The notes beneath the pieces are model-generated. The model was given only the letters and a program-made list of their open reading frames with translations, ran no database searches and had not been told where the DNA came from. This document shows, one piece after another, positions 1 to 6,947 of a stretch of 9,852 nt of DNA (position 1 is the first letter of the stretch; the number at the start of each line of letters is the position of its first letter). The position numbers and the translations under genes are program-made. Origin of the DNA: Clostridia bacterium (GTDB taxonomy: Bacteria > Bacillota > Peptococcia > Peptococcales > SKKY01). The stretch is from positions 1 through 9,852 of the forward strand of contig SKKY01000124.1 in NCBI GenBank assembly GCA_007123515.1. Reading direction: 5' to 3'.

Positions 1-1
1 C

Positions 2-3000
2 TTATCTTCCGGAAAGAATTACGTAGAGTCATTTTTCATGTGCAGTCTTTCGAACCGTGTTATCGTTTACAAGGGACAATTATTGGCTCATCAGATTGAA
101 GAGTTCTATCCTGAAATAAAGGAAGAGTCTTTTGTCAGCGCTTTTGCAACAGTGCATCAGCGTTACAGTACGAACACATTCCCATCATGGAACAGAGCAC
201 AACCATTTAAGTTCTTGGCGCATAACGGTGAAATTAATACACTTCGTGGTAACACAAAATGGATGAAAGCTCGCGAAGGAGAACTTACTTCAGAGATATT
301 CGGGGATGAACTTGAGAAAATCATTCCAGTTATTGATGAAGACGGAAGTGATTCGCAAATGGTGGACAATGTGCTTGAGTTACTTGTTGCCGGAGGTCGT
401 TCCATGGCGCACGCTATGATGATGCTGATTCCGGAAGCCTGGCAGGAAAACAACCTGATGGATCCTAAAAAAAGAGCCTTTTATAAATATCATGCCACTC
501 TGATGGAGCCTTGGGATGGTCCGGCGGGGATGGTCTTTAGTAACGGTCGTCAAATTGGTGCAACTCTTGATCGTAATGGTTTGCGTCCGGCCAGATATAC
601 GGTAACAAAAGATGGCTACGTTATTTTGGCTTCAGAAGCCGGTGTTTTAGATATTGCCCCGGATAACATTGTTTATAACGATCGCTTAAGACCGGGCAGA
701 ATGCTTTTGGTGGATATGGAAAAGGGTGAGATTGTATCCGATGAAAAACTAAAAGCTGATCTGGCTAATGATAAAGAGTATCAGAAATGGCTGGACAAGA
801 ACAGAATCGGTCTGAGTGAGATTGAATGCAAAAAAACAATTCCGACAATGGAAGAAGAAAAACTTTTGCAAATGCAAAAAGTGTTTAACTATACAGAAGA
901 GGAACTAAAAATTATCATAGCGCCAATGGCTGAAACCGGAGCGGAAGCTTTTGGTGCCATGGGTAATGATACACCACTGGCGGCTTTATCAGAAAAACCT
1001 CAGCTGTTATTTAACTACTTTAAACAATTATTTGCGCAGGTAACAAATCCTCCGATTGACCCGATCAGGGAAAAACTGGTTATGTCACTAACACAGTTTA
1101 TCGGCGGATACGGAAATCTCTTAAGCGAACTTGATGAAGAATCAGAAGCACCTTATGTTGAAATTCAGTACCCTGTCTTAACCAGTGAAGATTTAGAGAA
1201 ACTATTTATGATAAAAAATCCAAAACTTTCAGCGATTCGTATTTCCACATTATTTGAAGCCGATCGTTACGAAGAAGGACTGGAATCAGCGATTGAAAGA
1301 ATTTGTGAGCGTGTCGAGGAGAATGTCAGAAAAGGATACAACCTGATCGTTCTTAGCGATAAAGATTTAAGCAAGTATCGGGCACCAATTCCAAGCCTGT
1401 TGGCCCTATCGGCCGTCCACCAGCATCTGATTACGAAAAAGTTAAGAAGCAGTGTGGATCTGATTGTAGAAACCGGCGAAGCTAGAGATGTTATGCATAT
1501 GGCGCTGCTACTTGGTTATGGTGCCAAAGCAGTTAACCCATACCTGGCCATTGAAACCATGAAACATATGATTAAGACAAAAACTTATATTTACAATACC
1601 GATGAAAAAGTAGCCGTGAAAAACTATATCGAGGCGATAAAAAAAGGATTATTAAAAGTTATGTCGAGGATGGGAATCTCCACCCTGCAAAGCTATAATG
1701 GAGCTCAGATCTTTGAGATTGTAGGCCTTTCTGAAAACTTAGTGGATAAGTTCTTCAAAGGGACCATTTCAAGGGTTGACGGAATGGATCTTGGGGATAT
1801 TTGCCATGAGACATTAGAAAGACACAACGCGGCATTTGACAGACTTCGCAATCAGACCAAAGGTCTTGAATACGGCGGGGATATTAAGTGGAGAAAGGGA
1901 GCTGAATATCATACGATTAACCCGGAATCCCTGTTTAAGCTTCAACGCTCTTGCAGAATCGGCGATTACAGTCTCTTTAGAGAATTTGAGGACTTAGTCG
2001 ATGATCAAGCCGCCAGACAAGTCACAATTCGTGGCCTGATGAAATTTAAAGAAAGAACACCGGTACCGCTCGAAGAAGTGGAACCGGTTGAAGAGATTGT
2101 TAAAAGGTTTGCTACAGGAGCCATGAGCTTTGGAGCCTTAAGTAAAGAGGCTCACGAAGCCATTGCGATTGCCATGAACAGAATCGGAGGACGCAGCAAC
2201 TCCGGAGAAGGTGGCGAAGACAAGGAGCGTTACAAACTTAACGCTGACGGGGATCTGCCTATGAGTAAATCTAAACAGGTCGCTGCAGGTCGCTTTGGTG
2301 TTACCGCCAACTATCTCGTTCACGCAGATGAGTTGCAGATTAAAATGGCTCAGGGCGCAAAGCCCGGAGAAGGTGGACACTTACCGGGTGGCAAAGTGAC
2401 AAAAGAAATTGCTAAAGTCAGAAATTCAACACCGGGCATCGATTTGATCTCACCGCCACCACACCATGATATCTATTCGATTGAAGATTTAGAACAACTG
2501 ATCTTCGATCTGAAAAATGTTAATCCAGATGCCAGAATAAATGTAAAGCTAGTATCAGAAAGTGGCGTAGGAACGGTAGCCGCCGGAGTATCGAAAGGGT
2601 CGGCTGAAGTGGTTCTAATAAGTGGTCATGATGGTGGAACAGGTGCTTCCCCGATTAGTTCTATTAAATATGTAGGGCTTCCCTGGGAAATCGGTTTGTC
2701 AGAAACACAGCAGACATTATTATTAAACGATTTACGAAGCCGAATTACCGTTCAGGTAGATGGCCAGATGAAAACAGCCAGAGATGTAGTAATCGGCGCA
2801 CTCTTAGGCGCAGAGGAATATGCATTTGGAACCACACCGTTGATTGTTATGGGTTGTGTAATGATGAGAGACTGTCATACCAACAAATGTCCGGTTGGAG
2901 TAGCGACACAAGATCCGGAGCTGCGCAGAAGATTTGCCGGGAAGCCAGAGTTCTTGATCAATTACTTTACCTTTATAGCAACCCGGGTTCGTGAAATGAT

Positions 3001-3967
3001 GGCAGAATTAGGATTTAAAACGATGGATCAGATGATCGGAAGAACCGATGTGCTTGAAAAAAGAGATGACTGCAGAAATTACAAAGTACAAAAAATTAAT
3101 CTCGATAAAATTCTATATAAGCCAGAACTTCCCAGAAGATTTGAATGCAGAAAGACAAAAGTGCAGGAATACGGACTCGAAAAAGTCCTTGATAATAAGC
3201 TGATCGCTGCGGCAAAACCAGTGATTGAAAGAAAAGAAAAAACAGAGGCTGAGTTTCTGATTAAAAATACAGACCGTAGTGCAGGTGTTATGCTTGCCGG
3301 TACATTAGCGAAAGTATATGGAGACGATGGGCTAGACCATGATACCCTGGTATATAATTTCAAAGGTATTGCCGGCCAGACCTTTGGCGGATTCCTTACA
3401 AAAGGGATTACCTTCATTCTTGAAGGAGCGGCGAATGATTACCTTGGAAAAGGCTTATCCGGAGGTAACATCACTGTATTCCCGGACAGAAGTGCAACGT
3501 TTAAAGCCGAAGATAATATTATCGTTGGAAACACTCTGCTTTATGGAGCTACCAACGGGAATGTTTTTATCCGGGGAATTGCCGGAGAAAGATTTGCGGT
3601 TCGTAACAGTGGAGTTAAAGCTGTTGTTGAAGGGGTTGGCGATCACGGTTGTGAATATATGACCGGCGGAACAGTGGTTGTGCTCGGTCAGACCGGAAGA
3701 AATTTCGGAGCCGGAATGAGCGGAGGCCTGGCCTTTGTTCTGGATGAAGATAATACGTTTTCCACAAAATGTAATTTTGAGATTATTCAGCTTGATCCTC
3801 TTGATGAGGAAGACAAAAAAGAACTATTAGAGATGGTTACAGCACACTACAGAGCCACAAACAGTGACAGAGCAAAATATGTGATTGATGGCTGGGAAAC
3901 AATTCAGGATAAATTTAAGAGAGTGGCATCGCCACAATATCTGAGTATCGCAAAAAACCAATCATAG
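2..3967 (+). CDS. gltB: Glutamate synthase (NADPH) large (alpha) subunit, 5'-truncated by the window edge
   Basis: Makes glutamate from glutamine and 2-oxoglutarate together with the small subunit, in the cytosol. The frame is open to the left edge, and the residues before the first Met (position 38) already fit the family, so that Met is internal. Visible order over 1321 residues: the rest of the class II glutamine amidotransferase domain (to about 240), a central linker domain, the FMN/2-oxoglutarate synthase domain with GGRSNSGEGGED starting at visible residue 729, a 3Fe-4S cluster motif CX5CX4C at visible Cys 952, 958 and 963, and a glycine-rich GXGXG beta-helix domain (about 1090-1290). 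Amidotransferase residues Arg54, Asn75, Gly76 and Asp117 are in register, at a constant offset of 156, with Arg210, Asn231, Gly232 and Asp273 as I recall them for the Azospirillum enzyme. I infer that about 156 mature residues plus a short propeptide, including the catalytic N-terminal Cys, lie upstream. No frameshift is seen. Confidence 0.97.
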   Translation, partial: LSSGKNYVESFFMCSLSNRVIVYKGQLLAHQIEEFYPEIKEESFVSAFATVHQRYSTNTFPSWNRAQPFKFLAHNGEINTLRGNTKWMKAREGELTSEIFGDELEKIIPVIDEDGSDSQMVDNVLELLVAGGRSMAHAMMMLIPEAWQENNLMDPKKRAFYKYHATLMEPWDGPAGMVFSNGRQIGATLDRNGLRPARYTVTKDGYVILASEAGVLDIAPDNIVYNDRLRPGRMLLVDMEKGEIVSDEKLKADLANDKEYQKWLDKNRIGLSEIECKKTIPTMEEEKLLQMQKVFNYTEEELKIIIAPMAETGAEAFGAMGNDTPLAALSEKPQLLFNYFKQLFAQVTNPPIDPIREKLVMSLTQFIGGYGNLLSELDEESEAPYVEIQYPVLTSEDLEKLFMIKNPKLSAIRISTLFEADRYEEGLESAIERICERVEENVRKGYNLIVLSDKDLSKYRAPIPSLLALSAVHQHLITKKLRSSVDLIVETGEARDVMHMALLLGYGAKAVNPYLAIETMKHMIKTKTYIYNTDEKVAVKNYIEAIKKGLLKVMSRMGISTLQSYNGAQIFEIVGLSENLVDKFFKGTISRVDGMDLGDICHETLERHNAAFDRLRNQTKGLEYGGDIKWRKGAEYHTINPESLFKLQRSCRIGDYSLFREFEDLVDDQAARQVTIRGLMKFKERTPVPLEEVEPVEEIVKRFATGAMSFGALSKEAHEAIAIAMNRIGGRSNSGEGGEDKERYKLNADGDLPMSKSKQVAAGRFGVTANYLVHADELQIKMAQGAKPGEGGHLPGGKVTKEIAKVRNSTPGIDLISPPPHHDIYSIEDLEQLIFDLKNVNPDARINVKLVSESGVGTVAAGVSKGSAEVVLISGHDGGTGASPISSIKYVGLPWEIGLSETQQTLLLNDLRSRITVQVDGQMKTARDVVIGALLGAEEYAFGTTPLIVMGCVMMRDCHTNKCPVGVATQDPELRRRFAGKPEFLINYFTFIATRVREMMAELGFKTMDQMIGRTDVLEKRDDCRNYKVQKINLDKILYKPELPRRFECRKTKVQEYGLEKVLDNKLIAAAKPVIERKEKTEAEFLIKNTDRSAGVMLAGTLAKVYGDDGLDHDTLVYNFKGIAGQTFGGFLTKGITFILEGAANDYLGKGLSGGNITVFPDRSATFKAEDNIIVGNTLLYGATNGNVFIRGIAGERFAVRNSGVKAVVEGVGDHGCEYMTGGTVVVLGQTGRNFGAGMSGGLAFVLDEDNTFSTKCNFEIIQLDPLDEEDKKELLEMVTAHYRATNSDRAKYVIDGWETIQDKFKRVASPQYLSIAKNQS

Positions 3968-3971
3968 TACA

Positions 3972-3978
3972 GGGGGTG
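3972..3978 (+). promoter_or_regulatory. Ribosome binding site of gltD, decides between two adjacent ATGs
   Basis: GGGGGTG fits the anti-Shine-Dalgarno sequence with one G:U wobble. Two ATG codons follow back to back at 3981 and 3984. The G-run ends 4 bases before the first and 7 before the second, so 3984 has the more usual spacing. The difference is one Met residue. Confidence 0.6.
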
Positions 3979-3983
3979 AAATG

Positions 3984-5417
3984 ATGGATAAGGATCTGAT
4001 AACAAAAAGACCCGTAGATGAACGAGTGCGGGATCATAAAGAAATTTATGTTGATCTTGATGATGATCTGATAGAAAAAAATGCAGCAGAGTGCATGCAG
4101 TGCGGTGTTCCGTTTTGCATGTCGGAATGTCCGTTAGGCAACTTTGTTCCAGACTATAATGATCTGGTAAAGAATAAGCAATGGAAAAAGGCACTTGAAG
4201 CACTGCATGCCCGTAATAATTTTCCTGAATTTACAGGTAGATTGTGTCCGGCACTTTGCGAGGAAGCCTGTGTAAAAAGCATCAGCGGTAAAGGAAACAT
4301 AAACAGACTCACAGAGCTTGCGATTATTGAAAAGGGATATAAGATGGGCTGGGTTAAGCCAAGTCCTCCAGAATTTAAGACAAACTTCAAAGTAGCGGTG
4401 ATTGGCTCGGGACCAGCGGGTCTGACGGTAGCTCAGCAACTGGCCAGAGTCGGTCATCAGGTTACTGTTTTTGAAAGAGACGGGGAAATTGGCGGATTGC
4501 TTGCCAGAGGGATTCCCGACTACAAGCTCGACAAGAAAATCATTGAGAGAAGGCTTGACCAGCTTAAAGCCGAGGGAATTGAATTTGTCACTAATGTTAA
4601 TGTAGGCATAGATATGCCGATTGAACTGATTACCAGCAAATATGATGCTATTTGTCTGACTGGCGGATCAACTGTGCCAAGAGATCTGGAAGTTTCGGGT
4701 CGTGAATTGGAAGGCATCCATTTTGCGATGGACTTTCTTACACAGCAAAACAAGATCAATGCAGGAGAAAATGTTCCTGAAGATGAACGTATTTCAGCAG
4801 AAGGAAAAAATGTCCTGATTATAGGTGGAGGAGATACCGGAGCTGATTGTATCGGCATCTCCGTCAGACAAGGTGCCAAAGAAATTTATCAGATTGAATT
4901 AATGCCAAAACCTCCTGAGGAAAGAACACACTATATGCCTTGGCCATACTGGCCACAGACGCTTAAAGTTAATTCCGCCCATGAAGAGGGTGGCAAAAGA
5001 GACTGGAGCATTGCGACAAAGTGTTTTTCCGGTGAAGACGGCATATTGAAAAAAGCGCACTTTGCCAAGCTTGAGTGGTCTGAGCCCGATGAAACAGGCA
5101 GACGTTCGATGCAGGAAGTTTGTGGATCGGATTTTGAGCTTGATGTGGATCTTGTTCTTTTTGCGATGGGCTTTTTACATCCTGAAAGAAGTGAATTGCT
5201 AAAAAGTTTGGGCGTAGAGCTTGATGAACGCGGAAATGTAGGTACCGACGAGCATCAGATGACAAATATCCAGGGTGTCTTTGCAGCAGGCGATATGCAT
5301 ACCGGTCAATCACTGATTTGCAGAGCCATAGGCGATGCCCGTTCAATGGCTGACGAGGTTGATAAGTATCTTCATAATCAAAGCCCAACGAGTGTTAAGT
5401 TTTCAAAAAAACAGTAA
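3984..5417 (+). CDS. gltD: Glutamate synthase (NADPH) small (beta) subunit
   Basis: Takes electrons from NADPH through FAD and passes them by iron-sulfur clusters to the FMN of GltB. It has 477 residues from the preferred ATG at 3984 (an ATG at 3981 would add one Met), the usual size for the family. The N-terminal ferredoxin-like part carries Cys 37, 40, 45, 49 and then Cys 88, 92, 96, the two cysteine groups of the 4Fe-4S clusters. A Rossmann FAD motif, GSGPAG, sits at 141-146 and is followed by the usual acidic residue after the second strand. A second nucleotide motif, GGGDTG (281-286), is the NADPH site. A late AAGD motif near the C terminus contacts FAD in this superfamily. It starts 16 bases after the gltB stop, so the two form one operon with matched roles. 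Related small subunits also pair with other partners (for example sulfide dehydrogenase or NfnB-like proteins), but the gltB neighbour settles this call. Confidence 0.97.
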   Translation: MDKDLITKRPVDERVRDHKEIYVDLDDDLIEKNAAECMQCGVPFCMSECPLGNFVPDYNDLVKNKQWKKALEALHARNNFPEFTGRLCPALCEEACVKSISGKGNINRLTELAIIEKGYKMGWVKPSPPEFKTNFKVAVIGSGPAGLTVAQQLARVGHQVTVFERDGEIGGLLARGIPDYKLDKKIIERRLDQLKAEGIEFVTNVNVGIDMPIELITSKYDAICLTGGSTVPRDLEVSGRELEGIHFAMDFLTQQNKINAGENVPEDERISAEGKNVLIIGGGDTGADCIGISVRQGAKEIYQIELMPKPPEERTHYMPWPYWPQTLKVNSAHEEGGKRDWSIATKCFSGEDGILKKAHFAKLEWSEPDETGRRSMQEVCGSDFELDVDLVLFAMGFLHPERSELLKSLGVELDERGNVGTDEHQMTNIQGVFAAGDMHTGQSLICRAIGDARSMADEVDKYLHNQSPTSVKFSKKQ

Positions 5418-5430
5418 CAGTATAAAACAT

Positions 5431-5495
5431 AAAAGCTTTCTCTGTACGGCTTAGGATAAGGACATCGAATCCGGGCGTTCAGGGAGAGCTTTTTT
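5431..5495 (+). terminator. Long imperfect hairpin with T-run after gltD, probable intrinsic terminator of the glt operon
   Basis: Fourteen continuous pairs (two of them G:U) join 5431-5444 to 5480-5493. Inside them, after a T/T mismatch, 5446-5448 pairs with 5476-5478, 5450-5451 with 5473-5474, and GGAT 5454-5457 with ATCC 5469-5472, leaving an 11-base loop. A run of six T (5490-5495) closes the 3' side, its first four bases pairing with the A-run at 5431-5434. It begins 13 bases after the gltD stop, the expected place for the operon's terminator. The stem of about 23 pairs over 63 bases is much longer than a typical terminator, and the A-run opposite the T-run could let it act on both strands. 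It could instead be a processed structured RNA. Confidence 0.75.
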
Positions 5496-5528
5496 ATGGA
5501 CAAAAACGGATGGGCATGGTGTACTATA

Positions 5529-5555
5529 TTGTTTTTATGTAAAATAGGGTATAGT
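5529..5555 (+). promoter_or_regulatory. Weak candidate promoter for the MORN-like gene
   Basis: A -10-like TATAGT lies at 5550-5555 and a TTGTTT at 5529-5534, but the spacer is only 15 bases. An alternative -10, TAAAAT at 5540-5545, has no good -35 partner. A promoter is expected between the glt terminator and position 5594, but this assignment is weak. I see nothing else in this gap. Confidence 0.25.
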
Positions 5556-5582
5556 AATCAGTAGCAGTAATTGAATCAGGGT

Positions 5583-5588
5583 AGGTGA
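5583..5588 (+). promoter_or_regulatory. Ribosome binding site of the MORN-like gene, favours the ATG start
   Basis: AGGTGA matches the 3' half of the anti-Shine-Dalgarno complement and sits 5 bases before the ATG at 5594. An in-frame GTG at 5585 lies inside this site and so cannot be the start it serves. Confidence 0.7.
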
Positions 5589-5593
5589 AAGCG

Positions 5594-6274
5594 ATGGCGG
5601 ATGAGTATAAAAAAATAGACTGGACCGATAAAAGCAAAAAAGTGGTCACAACTGATGAGGGCCTGACGGTTGAGATAGAAGAGGGCAGCCTGATAGATGG
5701 TCAGCTTACCGGGAAAGGTCGAATTATTCAGGATTTTGAGAAACAGTCAAAAAAAATTATGGAAGGTCGCTTTATTGGCGGCAAGCTAAACGGAAAAGGC
5801 CGGGCTATTTTTATAGATGAGCACGGTACGGAACGAATTTATGAAGGTCTTTTTAAAGACGGTAAACTAGTGACCAAAAATCTTGATAAAATAAAAAGAC
5901 AACAACTCCAGGAAGAAGTAAAAGGAGACATTCTTTCCGGTCAGGGGACGCTTAGAAATAATTTTGGTAAAGATGTATTTATACAATACGAGGGAGAGTT
6001 TCGAAATAAGAAACTAAACGGTCAGGGTACGATAACTATTAAAAGCAAATCCGGTATGACCAAGGAGCGCACAGGTATTTTTAAAAACAATCAGCTTCAG
6101 GGAGAGGGGCGGGTTGCGATTGAAAAAGTAAACGGGAAAAAATTTGGCTTTGAGGGAACCTTCAAAGATAACATCCCTACCGGTTCGGGAACTGTCTTTG
6201 TCTATAATCTTTCCGGACAATATCTCGAACAAAAAGTACGCGTATCGGGTAACCGTTTGATTGTAAAAGATTAA
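5594..6274 (+). CDS. MORN-like repeat protein of unknown function
   Basis: It has 226 residues, with no signal peptide or membrane segment, is rich in Lys and Gly, and contains no Cys; I infer a soluble cytosolic protein. After about 28 N-terminal residues, nearly all of it is a series of units of the form (Y/F/M)EG-x-F-K-x-(G/N)-x-L-x-G-x-G followed by a beta-like stretch. Units begin near residues 29, 56, 83, 109, 132, 159 and 186, about 24-28 residues apart. Clear examples are MEGRFIGGKLNGKG (56-69), YEGEFRNKKLNGQG (132-145) and FEGTFKDNIPTGSG (186-199). The third unit (83 onward) keeps its YEGLFKDGKL start but has lost the GxG end and gives way to a charged stretch (KIKRQQLQEE). MORN repeats usually run about 23 residues, so these are stretched. 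Bacterial MORN proteins have no single known role and none can be assigned here. The gene stands alone between the glt hairpin and the HD gene, with 111 bases and no clear terminator after it. Confidence 0.8.
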   Translation: MADEYKKIDWTDKSKKVVTTDEGLTVEIEEGSLIDGQLTGKGRIIQDFEKQSKKIMEGRFIGGKLNGKGRAIFIDEHGTERIYEGLFKDGKLVTKNLDKIKRQQLQEEVKGDILSGQGTLRNNFGKDVFIQYEGEFRNKKLNGQGTITIKSKSGMTKERTGIFKNNQLQGEGRVAIEKVNGKKFGFEGTFKDNIPTGSGTVFVYNLSGQYLEQKVRVSGNRLIVKD

Positions 6275-6325
6275 AAATATAGCCCTTTTGACACTTTACA
6301 AAATGTTTACAATTATTGGAATGAT

Positions 6326-6354
6326 TTGCGGAAACGGCTTATTCATGGTATACT
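6326..6354 (+). promoter_or_regulatory. Likely sigma-A promoter of the HD-domain gene (extended -10)
   Basis: TTGCGG at 6326-6331 (3 of 6 to the -35 consensus), a 17-base spacer, and TATACT at 6349-6354 (5 of 6), preceded by TG plus one base (6346-6348), which is the extended -10 feature. Transcription would begin near 6361, about 25 bases before the ATG at 6386. An upstream TTGACA (6288-6293) is a perfect -35 but has only weak -10 candidates at proper spacing. Confidence 0.6.
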
Positions 6355-6377
6355 TAACTTCATTTTTTAAGAATGGT

Positions 6378-6383
6378 GGGTGA
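6378..6383 (+). promoter_or_regulatory. Ribosome binding site of the HD-domain gene, favours the ATG start
   Basis: GGGTGA lies 2 bases before the ATG at 6386, with its GGG core 5 bases away. The in-frame GTG at 6380 is inside this site, so the ATG is preferred and two residues are dropped from the longest reading frame. Confidence 0.65.
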
Positions 6384-6385
6384 CT

Positions 6386-6877
6386 ATGCCAGAGAAATTA
6401 GAAGAAGAATACCTGGAACTTGTCGAAGACATTCTGGAGAACGAAACCTTTTTAAAACTTAAAAATTATCATCATCACAGTTCTTCAATATATGAACATT
6501 CATTACGTGTTTCATATTTTTCCTATAAAGTAGCAAAAACTTTGGAAATGGATTATCACGCAGTCGCCAGAGGCGCTTTACTGCATGATTTTTTTACGTA
6601 TGACTGGAGAGATTACAAAAAGAATAAGAATAATAAAAATCACGGACTTGAGCATCCTAAGACAGCGCTTAGAAATGCCAGAAAACATTTTACGGTTTGC
6701 TCAAAACAAAAAGACATTATTCTTAAACACATGTGGCCGAAAGTGCTCGGAGTACCGAAATACAAAGAGTCAGTTTTGGTAACAATGGTTGACAAATACT
6801 GTGCGACAGAAGAATTCTATGAAGGCTTTAATGAAGTTGTCATGAAAAAAGTAAAAATATTTGCTCAGATTTCATAA
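6386..6877 (+). CDS. HD-domain protein, predicted metal-dependent phosphohydrolase
   Basis: A small single-domain HD-superfamily protein of 163 residues. Visible ligand pattern: His38 in YEHSLRVSYFSYKVAK, the His67-Asp68 pair in LLHDFF, and Asp136 in MVDKY, the classic H...HD...D set. His90 (LEHPKTAL) and His115 (KHMWP) are also present, which fits the family members that bind two metals. It has no signal peptide or membrane helix and is probably cytosolic. HD proteins of this size hydrolyse phosphate esters or nucleotides, but the substrate cannot be read from sequence, and there is no RelA/SpoT synthetase, GAF or response-regulator partner domain. The start is the ATG at 6386, behind an extended -10 promoter, and the gene is followed 6 bases after its stop by a strong terminator. 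It therefore looks like its own transcription unit, separate from the fbp gene downstream. No defect is visible. Confidence 0.85.
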   Translation: MPEKLEEEYLELVEDILENETFLKLKNYHHHSSSIYEHSLRVSYFSYKVAKTLEMDYHAVARGALLHDFFTYDWRDYKKNKNNKNHGLEHPKTALRNARKHFTVCSKQKDIILKHMWPKVLGVPKYKESVLVTMVDKYCATEEFYEGFNEVVMKKVKIFAQIS

Positions 6878-6883
6878 AAGAAC

Positions 6884-6931
6884 ACCCTGTTATTTGTGGT
6901 CAATTCCACAATAATGGGGTATTATTTTTTT
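6884..6931 (+). terminator. Strong rho-independent terminator of the HD gene, abutting the fbp ribosome binding site
   Basis: 6884-6899 pairs with 6906-6920: 15 base pairs, including a G:T and a T:G wobble, with one bulged T on the 5' arm and a six-base loop (6900-6905). A T-rich tract (6921-6931, seven T at its end) follows. It starts 6 bases after the HD gene stop. The T-tract ends at 6931, and the fbp Shine-Dalgarno site starts at the next base. Confidence 0.9.
6897..6925 (+). promoter_or_regulatory. Candidate fbp promoter buried in the terminator hairpin
   Basis: TGGTCA at 6897-6902 (4 of 6 to TTGACA), a spacer of exactly 17, and TATTAT at 6920-6925 (5 of 6 to TATAAT). The start point would be near 6932, giving a leader of about 16 bases that begins at the Shine-Dalgarno site. 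The fit is decent, but in AT-rich DNA such matches arise by chance. The argument for it is that fbp otherwise has no promoter downstream of the terminator. Confidence 0.4.
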
Positions 6932-6938
6932 AAGGAGG
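6932..6938 (+). promoter_or_regulatory. Perfect Shine-Dalgarno site of fbp, decides the start
   Basis: AAGGAGG lies 9 bases before the ATG at 6948. An in-frame TTG at 6942 is only 3 bases away, too close, so the ATG is the start. Confidence 0.85.
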
Positions 6939-6947
6939 TAATTGTTT

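Noticed and set aside
3339..3662. A + strand reading frame of 107 codons inside gltB in another frame
   Set aside because: It overlaps the conserved GXGXG domain of gltB, resembles no known protein to me and has no convincing ribosome binding site; it is an out-of-frame shadow.
4134..5388. Several antisense reading frames of 63-139 codons opposite gltD
   Set aside because: They mirror the codon pattern of a well-conserved gene, and their residue make-up is not protein-like.
5446..5480. A stretch near 5461-5475 that loosely recalls a tRNA T-arm (TCGAATCC)
   Set aside because: No acceptor stem, anticodon arm or D-arm can be built around it, and the bases are already used by the long hairpin after gltD.
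5418..5593. Possible riboswitch or leader RNA upstream of the MORN-like gene
   Set aside because: The only strong structure starts 13 bases after the gltD stop and ends in a T-run about 100 bases before the MORN start, so it fits a terminator better; no known aptamer core was recognised.
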